Below, in pieces: positions 1 through 12,959 of a stretch of DNA of 64,000 nucleotides (positions are counted from its first letter, which is position 1; every line of letters starts with the position of its first letter). This DNA comes from Scolanthus callimorphus (lineage: Eukaryota > Cnidaria > Anthozoa > Actiniaria > Edwardsiidae). The stretch lies in NCBI GenBank assembly GCA_033964015.1, contig JAWWUD010000114.1:124001-188000 (forward strand). Reading direction: 5' to 3'. A program made the position numbers and the translations under genes. The notes under the pieces are model-generated. The model was given only the letters and a program-made list of their open reading frames with translations, did no database searches and was not told the origin of the DNA.

Positions 1-3000
1 AAAATCACGAGACGAGCCAAGTAATGAAGTCCCACATCAAGTATAAAAAACGTGCTCTTCTCTCAACACCCTTCTCTGTATCTTTAGCTTTCTGAACGAA
101 CCCCCAGTAGGATAAAGGGAAAGGAAATTGGCAGTTGTTGCAAAAGTAATCAGAGAAGTAGTTTTCAACAATGCAAATGATCTACTTATTCTTATTCAAA
201 TCGAACGCAGTTTTCAAGTAAACGCAGTTAGACAAAAGACATAATGATACATCAATTGGTCTAACAATGATTTCATTTTTCTAGAGCGTCGAGAATGACG
301 AATCCCTGAGTAGAAACCCAACAGTTCAAAACCATTTCAAAGTCGCTTATTTATTGCTCAAGTGTTTTGTATAAATGTAATAATATTTTAAGGAAAAGCT
401 GGTAGATAAATAAGCACTGTTGTCCAATATTTGTGTCACCTATTCGACCTTATGTAGTCAAAGCTGAAGACAGCGAAAGTTAGTTATCGCTCGTTTTAGC
501 TAGAGTTCCACAGGTATCCGGGTTTTAATCTTGCCTAAGTTCCGTGGAAGTGACCGAGAAGCGATCATTAAAGCCAGAAAGGCATTTCTTGCGGTTTCGA
601 AATACCATTCGGAAGCTTTGTTAGCGTTCATTCTTTCTTCACGTCGTTGTAAAGAGTTGATTCTTAGTCAAACAAAACGCAGAAGGGACACCATATCTTG
701 TCAGTCACTGTTCCACGCCCACATCTAATTCTACTTGGCCTACAGGTCAGGCTGGGACAAGTAGCTCGCACGAAAACCAACTGCTAAAATAACCTGGTTA
801 CGATCTCTACAATAAGAAACTGTAATATTTCACGCGCACGCTTGTGAAATGTTTTCAAAGTTACGAGAAACAGCCAGATGTTCACCATTCGGCTTTTCTC
901 TCAACTACTAAAGCATAGTTTACACTTGGACCGTTCACGTTAATACCCCCGTCGTTAAAACCCTTTTCACAAGTCTGTTTCATTCCAACACTTTACTTAA
1001 TCAACTCGGAAGGAAAATCAAGAGTTTTTTGTCCCAGCGGAATTGGAAAATGAGTACTGTTCTTCCTATCTCCTTAAATTTTCCTCCCGATCCAACACAT
1101 TAGGCCACAGTTACTGATTTCATGTCAAAATTATCTTCCTTAAAGGCATTTACCCTAAGCCAAAGTTAATAGAATTTTAATTTTTTGGACATTGAGTGCA
1201 TAAAGTCAGCATTTATTGACCGATTTATGCTATTACTTCTATTAGCTCTCGCAAATTGAAAACGCGAAGTTGTCCTCTTAAGTTAATTCAATAACCCTCT
1301 CCCTCGCTTTGAGTTAAATTAAGAAAATTAATATCAGCCATGGATGAGAGTTGTGGTAAAATACCAGCAATTACACTCCATTTTAATGTCACTGATCTTC
1401 CTCTTTTCTTGTTAATGTAATTAAAGTAAAACTCAGTTCCGTGAAAATGGTGTCAGAATTCGACGGGTTTTCTTTCACAGGAGCTACAGTAGCACATTGT
1501 TTCGAAATTGGCTTTTAGTCATATTTGTTTTGCCGAAACATTTATTACACTAATTTTCGTGTTGTGGAGCTAATCAAATTTACTGGATCAGCGATTTCTT
1601 TCTCGGGAACAAATTTTCCTGACAGCTGTTTTCACACGATATTCTTCTCAACAAATATCCTTTATTTTCCTTAGCAAATACAACCGGCACTGCACACAAA
1701 AAAAACGGGCCCCTGTCTGACGAGTTTTAAACACGCTAAATAAGAACCATACTTTCGGCGGAAAAACCCTTTTTGTCTTTTCAAAGTTTACATTTATAAG
1801 ACAACATGCCTTTTCAAAGCAAGTTTTGTTGCTAAAACTCTAAAGTGAAGGCGAATTACGACTCATTTCTTGGGAAAGTGCAATAAATTTCACGCATACT
1901 TGAAGTGGATGTGCAGATCGCTACTCTTATCGTAGTTTTTGGGGAGCGTGGTTGAGAATTTTTGCAAGAATTCCCTAAAATCTAGAAAAGCTACTTATGA
2001 CGCAGCAATTCCAGCAGAAGGAAATGAACCTTTACGTGAACGTTGCTGTCAGGGCTTGTTTCCAGCGTGAGTTTAAGAGAGATGTCTTAATAAACATTTT
2101 GTTGTTTATCCCACTCAAGCCTTTCTTTTCTACCGGTTATATGTGCTGGAGCGTGTGGGTTTCGGTTACAAAGTCCCACTTAAAATCCAACTAAAACACA
2201 ACTAATAATTCTCTCAAAACGCGTTAGAATCAAAACGTGTTACACAATAGATGTAGAGCACTTACCAAAACATTTATACACTTTAATTTTACTATTTTTT
2301 CAGACGTTTTCAGCAATTTTTCCTGCTTTTTGACCTCGCTCGAGAAGTTTATCCCTTAATTCTACCGTGTGACAGTGATTACAAAATCACATACTTTCTA
2401 TCTTTGTTTGACAAAGGAAAACCTGTCATCGAGAAATTGTTTCTTTTTAACAAGTGCTCTGAATAGCTGCCAAACCACTGTAACTGTTTCGATTTTCAAA
2501 ATAAACCCATTTCCTGAAGGTCTAGCCGTTCTATTGTTCCAATCTAGGATAACAAGATTCTCAGCCATTTGCGTTCTTTCGTTTTGTCCCCGGAATTTTA
2601 TTAGGGTTTGGTAATGTCCAATGTTCGATTGTTAAGGCCAGAGAAATATTTTCGCAAAGGCAGAAGTTTTCGAAAACATCCCTTACAAAAACAAAAATGT
2701 TTATTTGAATTAACTCCTTGTGTACGATGGGAAACGGATTGAAACTGTAATAGTCTTTGTCGTTTGGTGTTTTCATAGTTTGTTTTAATAGAGCTGACAT
2801 GTTTCGACGCGGCTTTCTTGTATGGCATAAATTATTCCCAGCTTTCACTGAAAACATGTGGCTTTTTTCGGATGTTAAGAAACGAGATGCAATTTTAATG
2901 AAAAGTGTTGGGATTTTAATCAACAGAGCAGGTCACACTTTAATCCATTGGCCTGTATTTTCTTATTTAATTTTACACAGAGCTTATAACTTACCAAAAT

Positions 3001-3190
3001 AAAGGTCTCATTCTTAGTCAATCTTTTAATTAAATATATTTTTGGTAAATTCTGAAACCCAAACAGTAAGTCTAACTGGCATTTTAATGAAAATTATTCC
3101 TCAATCTGCCCCAACTCTTTATTGGTCACCGTTCTGTATTTTTAATTTTTCTTGTGTGTGAAAATTGCAGAGTCTACTTAGCGTTTTAGA
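1..3190. other. Gene-free stretch upstream of OVO copy A
   Basis: No exon, RNA gene or clear mobile element is recognised here. Open frames are short and lack domain signatures or convincing splice contexts. The stretch may be intron or 5' flank of OVO copy A, whose first exon was sought here (an ATG-CCN start encoding MPR-F-L-V-K ending in phase 1) and not found; the ATG-CC occurrences near 1806, 3885 and 4562 do not encode it. Confidence 0.5.
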
Positions 3191-3203
3191 AAGACTGAAA
3201 ACA

Positions 3204-3240
3204 TACATACATACATATTCTTTATTTTAAAATCACGCTG
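3204..3240 (-). mobile_element. Possible LINE 3' tail remnant
   Basis: On the minus strand this reads as a polyadenylation-like AATAAAG followed by a (TATG)n repeat. The same arrangement ends the recognisable LINE fragment near 53945-53967 on the + strand (AATAAAG then TATG repeats). No coding remnant was recognised beside it, so only the tail is called. Confidence 0.4.
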
Positions 3241-3429
3241 GCCATAACAATTGTTTTTACAAAAATGTTTAAAACAGTGTTCATAACGTTTTGGAGAAAA
3301 TGTTACAATAATGGAAAAGCGAAAACTATCTCGGCTTTTTTTGTATCGGAATTCTGATCTGTGTATGGAAAGATCTACTGGCATCATAATGGGAAAGCTG
3401 GAAAAGTGTTTCAAGGAAATTTAAATTTT

Positions 3430-6400
3430 TAGTGCCATCTCGAGTTAGCGGCAATTTCTTGAACGGTCCAAAAACGAGTTGTCTATTCTGAAATCAGAAT
3501 TCAAAGTCGGCCGGCTGCTTTTTGGAAACTCATACCGAGTAGCAGTTCGTTAACGAGTTATCGCTAACACTGCCCATTATTAATACAAGCCAGCTATGTG
3601 GACGGTTAATCATACAAAATCCCTATTATAGCTAACAATACGGTTTGGTAGTCATTTTCTTGGTTAGACTTTTCCATCTGGAGTCGCTGACTTTAATTTA
3701 TCAGCGAGATCATCTGAGACCGCAAATTTAGTGCAATAAAACGCGCCTCTGATATCATGGAAAGTTTTAGCGAGAAGAATGTATGAAGCTAAGTAGGGGG
3801 TTAACTTTAGATCGTCTACTTTATGTTATCTTTCGTAGGACTATTTCTCGAACAGCGGGATTCGTAAATAGCTAAATGCCTCAAAAGATTCCCTGATGCT
3901 TTCCTACACTTCACGCGGTTTTGCTTCCATCCTTGTGTCATCTGTACCGGAATTCGCAAATGTTTGTCAAACAACTAAAATACAATTATTTCTTGGGCTT
4001 CTCTTACCAGAGAAAACGCCGATATAGGATCCATTATTTTCTCTGAAGAGAACTTAATTATTCGTTGGAGTTTTTCATCCAAAGAACATCTGCTATAGGT
4101 TGCTGTATTATGGCTCGCGAATTAGGTAATTTTGAATGCTGCCTATTCGCTAGTTTGTTATTTTGTCTTTAATCAACTTTACCTATTATAGTGTTCCCAG
4201 CTTTGTCGTCGTTTTATTGTATCACAGGAGATTTCCAAACACGATAGTTTAATGCGGTCAGCCAAAATGGTTCGCAACTCGGCGCCCTCGCGCTTCTTGG
4301 TGTCAAATCCTGACCCGCATTTGTCACAAATTCATTATTTCTATAGCACGTAGCTTTAATAAAACCTTTGTTTTTTTCCAGAAATTGCTAAATCGATATC
4401 GTGGTCTTGTTGCACCCCTTTGATCACTAATGGGTTTGCCATGGAATGCTACTGTATATGTAAAACTTCACATAGACTAAACTAATCGTTTCTTGTAAGC
4501 TCGCGTAAATAGCACTTTGTTGACCTGAACAGACTCATCCCCCAATTCCAATCATTTTATGAAATGCCCGGAAAAATATATGAAAAGGACAATTTTCAAA
4601 AATATATTTTTGCTTTTGCTACATTTTTACTTCAACATGATATCAAATATTAGGTACTTTTACCGTAAACGGGTCCCGCACTCTTGCAAAAATCACTCCG
4701 TCTTCCCTCTTAAAATCGAATCATAATAAAAATTGGGGTAGACTCTTTTTTTATAACTGATAACGGAGTATGTTTATATCTGCTTAGCAATCATTCACTC
4801 AAAACTACTTTGGCAAAAACTGTCTCGACAAAGCCACCTACAGTTTTCCCACATTTTGGAGAGCCGATGGAATATAACTTTTTGGTTTAAGCCACTTGAA
4901 TAATTAAAAAGTAACAGCGTAATTCCATCAGCTGGGCACAATTACTTAGTTTAATGCTACTTTGTGAAGAGCATCAGAGACCATTTTGTTCCGCTGTACG
5001 ACCACAAAACGTATATGCAGAGTTAAGATGCTGAAACACTGATGTAATGCTGATTCCACCAAGAAATGGAAATTATATATAGAGTGTAGTTATAGAAAAT
5101 TAAAAATCTTTAGGTCAGCAATTTCAGTCCTGTTTAAAAAAATTTCTTCAATAAATACGATTACCAGCACTATTTCGTTAAGATATTTCAAACTAGAAAC
5201 ATCAAAGATAGCGATAATAATGATTTAAAAAAGAAAGAACAAGACATACAATTTGGAATCGCTTTCTCAACCTTTAGACACTATCTCGTCATGTTTCGCC
5301 TACATTTATAGGAAACTGTTCAATGTATACTGTATTATTAAGTTGTAATACAAAGTTGCATTTTTTGAAACAGAACACCTTTAAACATGTTTTACAAAAT
5401 TTTAGGAATTTTAAAGACATGAAGTAGTTCTGTAAAAACCTCCCTCAAGTACATGTATGGGTGGACAGCAAACACTACTCTGTCTCAAGCCACAACGAGT
5501 CAAGCTAATCCCTACATGTGTTATATTTGTAAAGCTCTATTGAGAATAACAGTACTTTGGTTCACGCAAAGAAACCCAATACATAACCACGAAATTTGTT
5601 TTTGAGCGACGACTGAAAGCTTTCTTGATCATGGATAAAAAGAGAAGCCCAGTCATAACGCATCTTGAATACCAACGATAAACATTCCAACGAGTGCATC
5701 CTACCTATTCTACTCTTTTTGAACACCGTTTTTTAAGTAAACCTTGCTTATTAATGAAATTATAACTCAATTCGTTTGTCCTATTTCCAATTACTATTCC
5801 CTCTCATGTTTTTCACATGATCAGTTAAGGTAAAGTGCTGTGTCAGGCTCAATCTACCTCCCACGCTCTGCTACTGTAAACAATACAATATTCATTCAAA
5901 AATGTTATAACGTCTATTCTTAAAACAGCTTTATGTTCACCAACCTACAATTTTTTTTTCGAATGACAAAGACCGTGTCGCGTTATTCTCTACTTTCTCT
6001 AAGTACGGTACATGTATATCAGGTCTTTCCTTACTTATAACAATTGTACTGTAGCCACCTGTGAACTAAGATGTGATGCATAGCGTGATGTTGTTTCGCT
6101 CCCATTCAAAACTGGCCCGCCTTGATTCGCTAACATTTTATTGAGCAAGAAACCTAGGGAGTGCTAAGTGCTTTTGGCAGTTGTTTGTTCAGCAAGTAAT
6201 TTTTGTATTCGCTTATAGGGACGTCCATACTGTAGCTATTAGACCCCTGAGGAACTTAATAACGTCAGAAGCCAGCCCCATGCAGAGGTATTTAGCACAA
6301 AAATAAGTGTAAAATGTTACATCTCGAGTTAAGAAGCACTCACAACTGTGCAATTGCTCAGTTGGTTTTTCTACACAACACGAAGTAACAGATTAGCAAA

Positions 6401-7040
6401 ATAAGTTCCCTGTGGATTTCAAGTTTACAGTCAGTATATTGTCGATAGGCACAATGTTCCTAGTTAATTTCCTGCTGAAATTATCCAAAGAAGTCTAAAA
6501 GTGATTCAAAACGCCCAGAATTGTACGCTATGAATTGAAAACCCTCTATCCTTGTTATCGCGAAAAATAGTACACGTTTTTAAAAAGCAGTCCTTTCATT
6601 TAAAGAGAATTACACGGCAACAACCATAAGTGAAAAATGAAAGTATGGACCATTTAAACCAAACAATACTTTTGTATTTTAAGAGAGATATTGCCAGGTT
6701 CCAAATTTTGACAAAAAGTGGCCAAAAATCCAGTTACTCGAAAGTCGAGAACCTTTTTTATTTTGTTTGGCAGAACAACATGCAGGCATTTACTTAGATT
6801 CGTCCCGCCATAAAATTCTCAAGGAAAAAGGAGAAATGAAATTTGAAAGTTCACCACCTGGAGTACTATAATGGGAAAATTCCACGTCCAAGTGAAATTC
6901 TATACAAATCCCTATATGTTGTGTATAAACTTTGTAAGGTTGCGATGCTAAAATAAAGCCAAAAGGTTTAATAAATTCCTAGTAACCAGATTTTTGGCCA
7001 CGCGCTGTTTGAATCACTAAAAAAATCTGTCTTGGCTGAA
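3430..7040. other. Gene-free stretch
   Basis: AT-rich sequence with no supported gene or bounded repeat. It holds scattered short A/T runs and nothing that looks like a coding exon. It is probably intron or 5' flank of OVO copy A. Confidence 0.45.
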
Positions 7041-7045
7041 ATTAA

Positions 7046-7650
7046 GGTTACGGCACACCTGGTTTTCGTCAAAATGGCATAATTTTGCGTCGTATCTTGA
7101 CAAGTGATACCTCAGTTTAAAGCTTATTTCTTCTCCTCAACTATGAAACTTTATTTCTTTAATTTGATCATACACATATTTTAGTGAGTTACTTTTCCGA
7201 CGCGTTAGTTCAAGTTTCGAGAATTTCACGCACGCGAACATTGTACCATGGGCTTACTAGATGTGTTCTAAAAAATGTCGGAGATTTTTGAAATTTTAAA
7301 AAGAGCCCATTCTATGTGTCCGATAGAATTTTCAAATAATCATAACTTGAAAAGGAAATCAAATTTCCAAAATCACCGACACAGTTTGCTATAACACATC
7401 TTAGCCAACGCTAAAATGGCGTCAGAAAACGATAGTATTGTATATTTGCGAGAGTGGGACTCTCTAAAGTTGAAGTGATGCACCAGAAAGGGAACTCCGT
7501 AAAAAAATCTGGGTTTTCTGAAATTAAATTGAATTATAGCCCAAGATTATACGCTTTAAAATGAGGTGTATCACTTGTCAAGAAAGGACTATTTTTCGTC
7601 AAATTATGCTATTTTAACGAAAAAGTACCGGCCGAAGGTGTTCCGTAATT
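7046..7650. mobile_element. TTAA-flanked inverted-repeat MITE
   Basis: The ends are GGTTACGGCACACC on the left and GGTGTTCCGTAATT on the right, which are imperfect reverse complements. Each is flanked by TTAA (7042-7045 and 7651-7654). The inverted similarity continues inward for about 70 bp, including a shared CTTGACAAGTGATAC motif in opposite orientation. There is no transposase frame, so it is non-autonomous. TTAA duplications are typical of piggyBac and Kolobok transposases; which one mobilised it cannot be told from here. Confidence 0.7.
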
Positions 7651-7832
7651 TTAACAAGAAGTGAAATCCGATCACTTTTGAACTAAAAATCACTATTTCG
7701 TCAGTGGAAAACAGAACTAGGCTGTGAATTCCGTAATGTCACATGACAAACACTTCAAGCAGGGGATGAGTCTTGCTTAGAACTGCATATAATCCTCTAT
7801 ATATATATATATATATATAATCTTTATATATA

Positions 7833-8240
7833 CCGACGACCGGTTAGCGCAGTGGTAGAGCGCCGGCTTATGTTCGGGAGGTTGGGAGTTCAAAACCCTG
7901 GCCGGGCCAACACTCAGGGTCTTTTTCTAATAATTGAGGAGAAGGTGCTGCCTTTGCTCTAACATCTGCAAATGGTTAGACCTTCGCGTCTTCTCGGATA
8001 AGGACGTTAAACCGTAGGCCCCGTCTCTCACATACACTACACTAACCGGAACCAGAGGGACGTTAAAGAACCACTAGGACCGTCGGAAGTTGCCCAACCT
8101 CAGTGTCACAGAACTCACAATACTAACACACACTCATGTTTATAAAGCTGGTTCTTATAGGACGAGTTATCCATTAATGTAAAGCGCTTTGAGCCGCGAG
8201 GATAAAGCGCTATATAAGCACGTTATTATTATTATTATTA
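7833..8240 (+). mobile_element. tRNA-derived SINE
   Basis: The head carries an A-box-like TAGCGCAGTGGTAGAGCG (from about 7854) and a B-box-like GGGAGTTCAAAACC some 35 bp later. This is the internal RNA polymerase III promoter layout of a tRNA. A body of about 330 bp follows, ending in AAAGCGCTATATAAGCA and an (ATT)n tail. The element is preceded by a (TA)n run (7797-7819), and TAATCTT occurs on both sides (7818-7824, 8247-8253), a plausible degenerate target duplication. The ACGTTAAAGAACCACT segment in the body is shared with the minus-strand SINE near 12.3 kb. Confidence 0.75.
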
Positions 8241-8253
8241 TATATCTAATCTT

Positions 8254-9147
8254 ACATATTTAACCATTATCCTGCGCGAGATTGCGCAGAATATGGTCTG
8301 TACCGACTTTGTTATTCAGCACGTCGATACTGTAAAATCCCATCTGTTAGGCTAAGATTGTCCATTCAAACACCATGTTTAATTGTATTTTCAAATCAAA
8401 TAAGAACCTGTTTAAAGCTGGAATTCTAGGTTCAAAAACACCCAATCAAAAGATGTATCATTAATTTTGTGTTTTTTTTTTACGAGCTCAGATGACAGAT
8501 ATCGCAGGATTCATGTGTAAAAGACAGATACTGGAGTTTCTATGATCATATTTGGGCAGTGGATAATACCAAATGATAGTCATTAAAATGTTTGAGGAGT
8601 AGTTTGTCTTAGAATCGAAAATTAGTTCTCCCTCTTCGATTCATAGCTCAATATTACCTAGAACATTTACATTTCCCTACAGGTTAAAAAGAAATATAAT
8701 CAATCTTAGTATAAGGAGGTTCTTATCCAAAAAAGGAGTAGCAATCCACAATGTAGTATGACCCTATGACTAAGGCAGAGGAAGAACCATATTCTAATCC
8801 GTCTCCAGACTCAAGAGAGTTTTTTGGTTTAAAATACGAGGAGTACGTTGACAAATCTTGACATATCAAAGGGGCATCCTCTGGTGTTGGGGCTCCCTCA
8901 TTTCCTTCCCTTTACTCCTGTCTCGCCGCGCAACTCGATTTCGATCCCATGACGTCGATTTCGATCCCAAATGGTTGAGCCAGGGGATGCAACAGGATGG
9001 CGCACTTTCTCGGGTAATACATAAATTTGGAGTTCCTCGATAGGGACGACAATACGGATATTAAATAGAACAGCCCAATACCCGGCGATCGATTAATTTA
9101 ATAAGGAAGCAAGCCCTGACTGCATCAGTTTACTTCTTTCTTTTCAG
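8254..9147 (+). other. Intron of OVO copy A ending in its 3' splice site
   Basis: No coding feature is seen. It ends in a good acceptor: a pyrimidine-rich tract TTACTTCTTTCTTTTCAG finishing at 9147, directly before the long open reading frame of the OVO exon. A short duplication of TCGATTTCGATCCCA sits near 8935-8970. Confidence 0.65.
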
Positions 9148-10370
9148 ATAAGATACAGAACTCGGAGGATGAAGAAGAGAACGATGAAGAAAAGCAAGAA
9201 AGGTCACTTGAGGCGAATGAAGCAGTAGAGTCCAGTAGAGCAGTAGAGGACAAAACAGAGCAACCACCACGCAACGAAACTCTTGAGATAGAAACAAATG
9301 ATGAACGTGACACTACAGATACCCACACGAACGAGACAGAGAAACAAGACGAGAGAATCGAGAAATTAGACAATCGAAAAAGAGCATTTTCGGCGTTTAA
9401 AGAAAACAATGGCAGTGAAAAAAGTAAAATTTGGGTGGAGGAGAGGTTTCCTTCGGTACTGGAGAACAAACAGCCAATCCGAAACGTTTACCGGGACTAC
9501 TGGTGGGGCGGTCTAGCTAATAGTTACGAGGAACACAAACTGCCATGTCCGCCTAAACTCATTAGCAGTAATGTGCACCTTGAGAGGAACAGTATACCCA
9601 GCAAATTGCACTGCCCTCCCGAGCAACATATAAATCCAATGTTACATACATTTAATACCAACGGATTGCCCAACGTCAGCTATCATCATATGCTCGCAGA
9701 GGCCATGAAAGCTCGGCTGTATGCCGAAAGCGCAAGGGAAATTCCGTGCCATATTCGGATTCCCTCGGAAACCGCTCGAGACATTGCGCTGTACCCAGGA
9801 CTCGGCGCCTGTGGTCCCCATATTGGGAACCCGTTCTTTCTGCATGGGCACCCATTTGCAGGGACCCAGCCGATAGACAGATTAACGCCCCCTGGGAAGC
9901 CCCATATTGTGAAGAAAATGGAGATGGATGAAAAGGAGGAACATCATAAGTACAAGTGTGAAATATGTCACAGCTCCTTTTCGCTGCAGCGTCTGCTGAA
10001 CCGTCACATGAAGACGCACTCTTTCTATAAGCGATACCACTGCCAGTTCTGCGGGAAAGGCTTCAATGACACTTTTGACCTCAAGCGTCACATACGGACG
10101 CACACCGGTATTAAACCATTCAAGTGTGATCAATGTGACAAGTCTTTTACTCAGCGGTGTTCTCTCGAAGCGCATCTAACACGTGTACACAGCGTGGTCC
10201 ATAAGTTTGGCTTTCGAGAACGACGCGAAAAAATGTTCGTTTGCGAAGATTGTGGCCTGACATTCAGGGAGAGCCCGGAATTTATGAAGCACGTGCACGA
10301 GCTCCACCCAGAGACTGAGAAGATCATACGAGCGCGGCGGAACGGCTTCGTTAAAATGAAGACACCGTAG
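9148..10370 (+). CDS. ovo: OVO-like C2H2 zinc-finger factor, copy A, terminal exon (partial gene)
   Basis: This is a sequence-specific nuclear transcription factor of the OVO/OVOL family, which controls epithelial and germline programmes in animals. The exon follows the acceptor at 9147. Its first two bases complete a split codon (phase 1), then 406 codons run to TAG at 10368-10370. Order: an acidic, Glu/Asp-rich segment (first ~75 residues), a linker of unknown function, then four C2H2 fingers starting near exon residues 270, 298, 326 and 365. Diagnostic OVO features are the FNDTFDLKRHIRTHTG finger, the FTQRCSLEAHL finger, and the longer basic spacer (HKFGFRERREK) before finger 4. The long open frame can be read from GTG at 9435, but that is not a real start, because the frame stays open back to the splice site. 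The SNAG start exon was not found upstream and is probably outside the window. The finger block is almost identical to that of copy B. Confidence 0.93.
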
Positions 10371-11111
10371 AACTGTAGTAAGTTGGAAGAATCGAGCGAA
10401 CGATGTCAGCGATGTCTTATCTTTATTTCCTCCTGAACTGACCTAAAAACAGCACTGCAAGTGAAAACCTGCAGGAGCCATCAAAGGAACAGCGTAAATC
10501 CACGCAGTAGTAGCTGCAATATATGAGAAAATGCACAAACATTCGGTGATTCACCAAACCTACATTGATGATCATGTTCTTTAGTTACGCTATAGCTTCC
10601 CCGTTTGAGTGTGCGCTTTAACTGTTATGCATGAAAAATCAAGGGACGTGATCAAAAGATGTTGGATCCATACCCATTTTCCAAACGATTTCATACTTTG
10701 ATTCTTTGGCGTATTATGGGCCCGCGTGCCTTCGTGTAATTACAGCAGAATTCTCGCACCTAAAAGTCTAATGGAGACTTGAGCTTTTTAGAATCCTGTC
10801 ACCTGAACACCAAACCTTCGACGTGTTTCCAGAAACAGGAATTCTGTGTAGTTATATGAAGGCAATTGCTCCGCTTGCTAAAAATGTGTCTTCCAGTGAC
10901 TTATGTGAAATAATTGTATAACAAAGTCGCCTTTTGGGAGAAGGGCCTTGTACATAACGCACGTGCGTGCCCGGAATTTTCTTCTGTCAAAAATGTACAT
11001 GTATTTACATTCTTTGAATGTACCGCTATCGAAAAAGCTAAGAGTATATTATGCAATATCTTTCTAATTAATCATAGGTTTATTTTATTTTTGCTATGTA
11101 AAAAGTGAAAA

Positions 11112-11133
11112 ATAAAGCAAAAAGACAATAAAT
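11112..11133 (+). terminator. Candidate polyadenylation signals of OVO copy A
   Basis: Two canonical AATAAA hexamers lie at 11112-11117 and 11128-11133, about 745 bp after the stop codon in AT-rich DNA. They are the first convincing pair downstream and would give a 3' UTR of roughly 0.75 kb. The stretch 10371-11111 shows no other feature. Confidence 0.5.
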
Positions 11134-11648
11134 AACCACGATTCCATATTCAACGCTGCCAAAAAATTGACTTGAATTTCTATTTTGTGTTCTTCTTGAG
11201 AACGAATATCCTCAAGACAAACGGTAACCTCTATTGATAACTATGGTAACTATTGCAAAGATCAATTTTAAAGGAGACAAATTGTGCTTTGCGTAAAAAG
11301 TGTGGGGGTTCCATAGTCCATCATCCAAATTTCTGTTACAACATGGCGGTTTCAACGGGGAATTTCTTCAGAAACCCATCCATGGGAAAACCTGAATTTC
11401 CCAAGACTCGAAAATCCGGAAAAACTATACCCTGCTTATCACAAGAAGCTCAAAACCCCTACCCTGTTCAGCGGACCATTTGAGAGCTCAGTTCGTTAAT
11501 CGCTCCGATGTTATCAATTTCACTGCTAGGGATTCAACTGATAAATTAGCGTTACCAGCTACCGGTAAAACTATCTAAAGCAGGTGCTTCGCTGTGGAAC
11601 AGCTTAGGGCCCGAATTGTGCCAAGCTGAATCCTTAAAAATCATTTAA

Positions 11649-11809
11649 GGTGACTCCACGAAAAGTCCAGGCGTATTTTCTGTAAATATGAATTCGGCTA
11701 TAACTTTTATAATATTCTTGTGACGGAATATTCTTCACACGAATATTATAAGAGTTATGACCAAATTTATAATTACAGAAAATGCGCTTGGACTTTTCGT
11801 GGAGTCACC
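11649..11809. mobile_element. Small TTAA-flanked foldback element
   Basis: It is a 161-bp near-perfect hairpin. GGTGACTCCACGAAAAGTCC at the left is answered by GGACTTTTCGTGGAGTCACC at the right, and pairing continues through most of the arms around a short AT-rich loop (near 11730). TTAA flanks both ends (11645-11648, 11810-11813). It is too short to code for anything. Confidence 0.82.
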
Positions 11810-11952
11810 TTAAATCGACACTCTTGTACTCACTCACTCTTGTACTCATTTTTTTTTTGTAAATGTATTATCATGTACATATAATGCACGGTCTTTATGA
11901 AAAACGGCTGCGCCTCGTGAGTCCACAGCATTTTGACCACTTTATTACGTCA

Positions 11953-11984
11953 TTCCGTGGTATATAAGAGGGCATACCACGGAA
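11953..11984. repeat. Short hairpin with TATATAAG loop
   Basis: TTCCGTGGTAT (11953-11963) and ATACCACGGAA (11974-11984) are exact reverse complements separated by 10 bp. A C-rich tract and a CA run follow at about 12029-12068. The significance is unknown. Confidence 0.5.
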
Positions 11985-12187
11985 AATCAGAGGACATTTG
12001 TTAAATAGTCAATATATGGTAGTACTCTCCCCCCCCCCCTACCCACCCCCCTCCCCCACACACACACCCGGACCCAAAGTCTAGAATCCATGTTTTGTTT
12101 CGGCAATTCATCATTTGGTGGCAAAAGAAACCAAAGAGAGTACAGAACAAAGCTAGGACTCACAAACTCTGGATGATTTGAACGAAG

Positions 12188-12402
12188 TTTTGATTAAAAA
12201 AAAATATAAAAAAAACGTTTGTGCGACCGACTCCCAAACTCGCAGCTCGTAAGCTGAATTATGCTGGGTCTCAACGGCGCCACTGGCAGCCGTGCGGTCA
12301 TAAGCACAGACACTGAGGGTGGTCACTGCCAGAGGGTTTATTACGTCCCCAGTGGTTCTTTAACGTCCCCCCTGGAACTGGGAAGGGTAGAAAGGCGAGA
12401 TG

Positions 12403-12434
<32 letters not shown>

Positions 12435-12588
12435 TGAAACACAGTAGAACAAAGTTCAACTCACAATATGAACCAGTTTCGACCGAGACCCGAACAGAAA
12501 GAAAATTTCCTCTGTCCCGGCCAGGAGTCGAACCCGGATCACAGCGGTGAGAGACCCAACGCCGTAACGCTGGACCAACCGTGCTTCC
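12188..12588 (-). mobile_element. tRNA-derived SINE, minus strand
   Basis: Read on the minus strand, it starts with a tRNA-like head: A box TTGGTCCAGCG near 12575-12585 and B box GGGTTCGACTCC near 12525-12537. A body follows that includes ACGTTAAAGAACCACT (about 12352-12367), shared with the SINE at 7.8-8.2 kb. The 3' end runs to an A/T-rich tract at about 12190-12220. A LINE has inserted directly upstream of its head. Confidence 0.72.
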
Positions 12589-12959
12589 AATGTGTCCGAT
12601 GTTTTTTTATGTTTTGTGTTTGCACTCCCGAAGGAATGAAAAACAACAGGTACAGGGAGCACCAGCTCGCCAACTAAAGCTGAGGAATCGAACCTCACCT
12701 CCCTTAATTTCGGCCTTCGATTTGGCCACGCAGGGAACGGGTAAGCAACTGTGATCATGAACGCAGTCAAAACACTGCAATCCCGAAAATCAAAATACAA
12801 TAATCATTTTCTGCAATCATGAAATTTCACAATACAAACTAACAGACATAGTGAACAGGACAACATCTATACTACCATACTCACAAATAACTTGTTCCCA
12901 CGGAGGTACAGACGATACAAACAAATAACTAAAGTAAACAAGCAACAGACATTAACAAA

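Noticed and set aside
531..728. MPKFRGSDREAI frame as SNAG exon of OVO copy A
   Set aside because: It starts with TTG, lacks the FLVK motif and has no phase-1 donor at a suitable place.
9435..10370. OVO copy A starting at GTG 9435
   Set aside because: The same frame is open upstream to the acceptor at 9147, so this is the interior of an exon.
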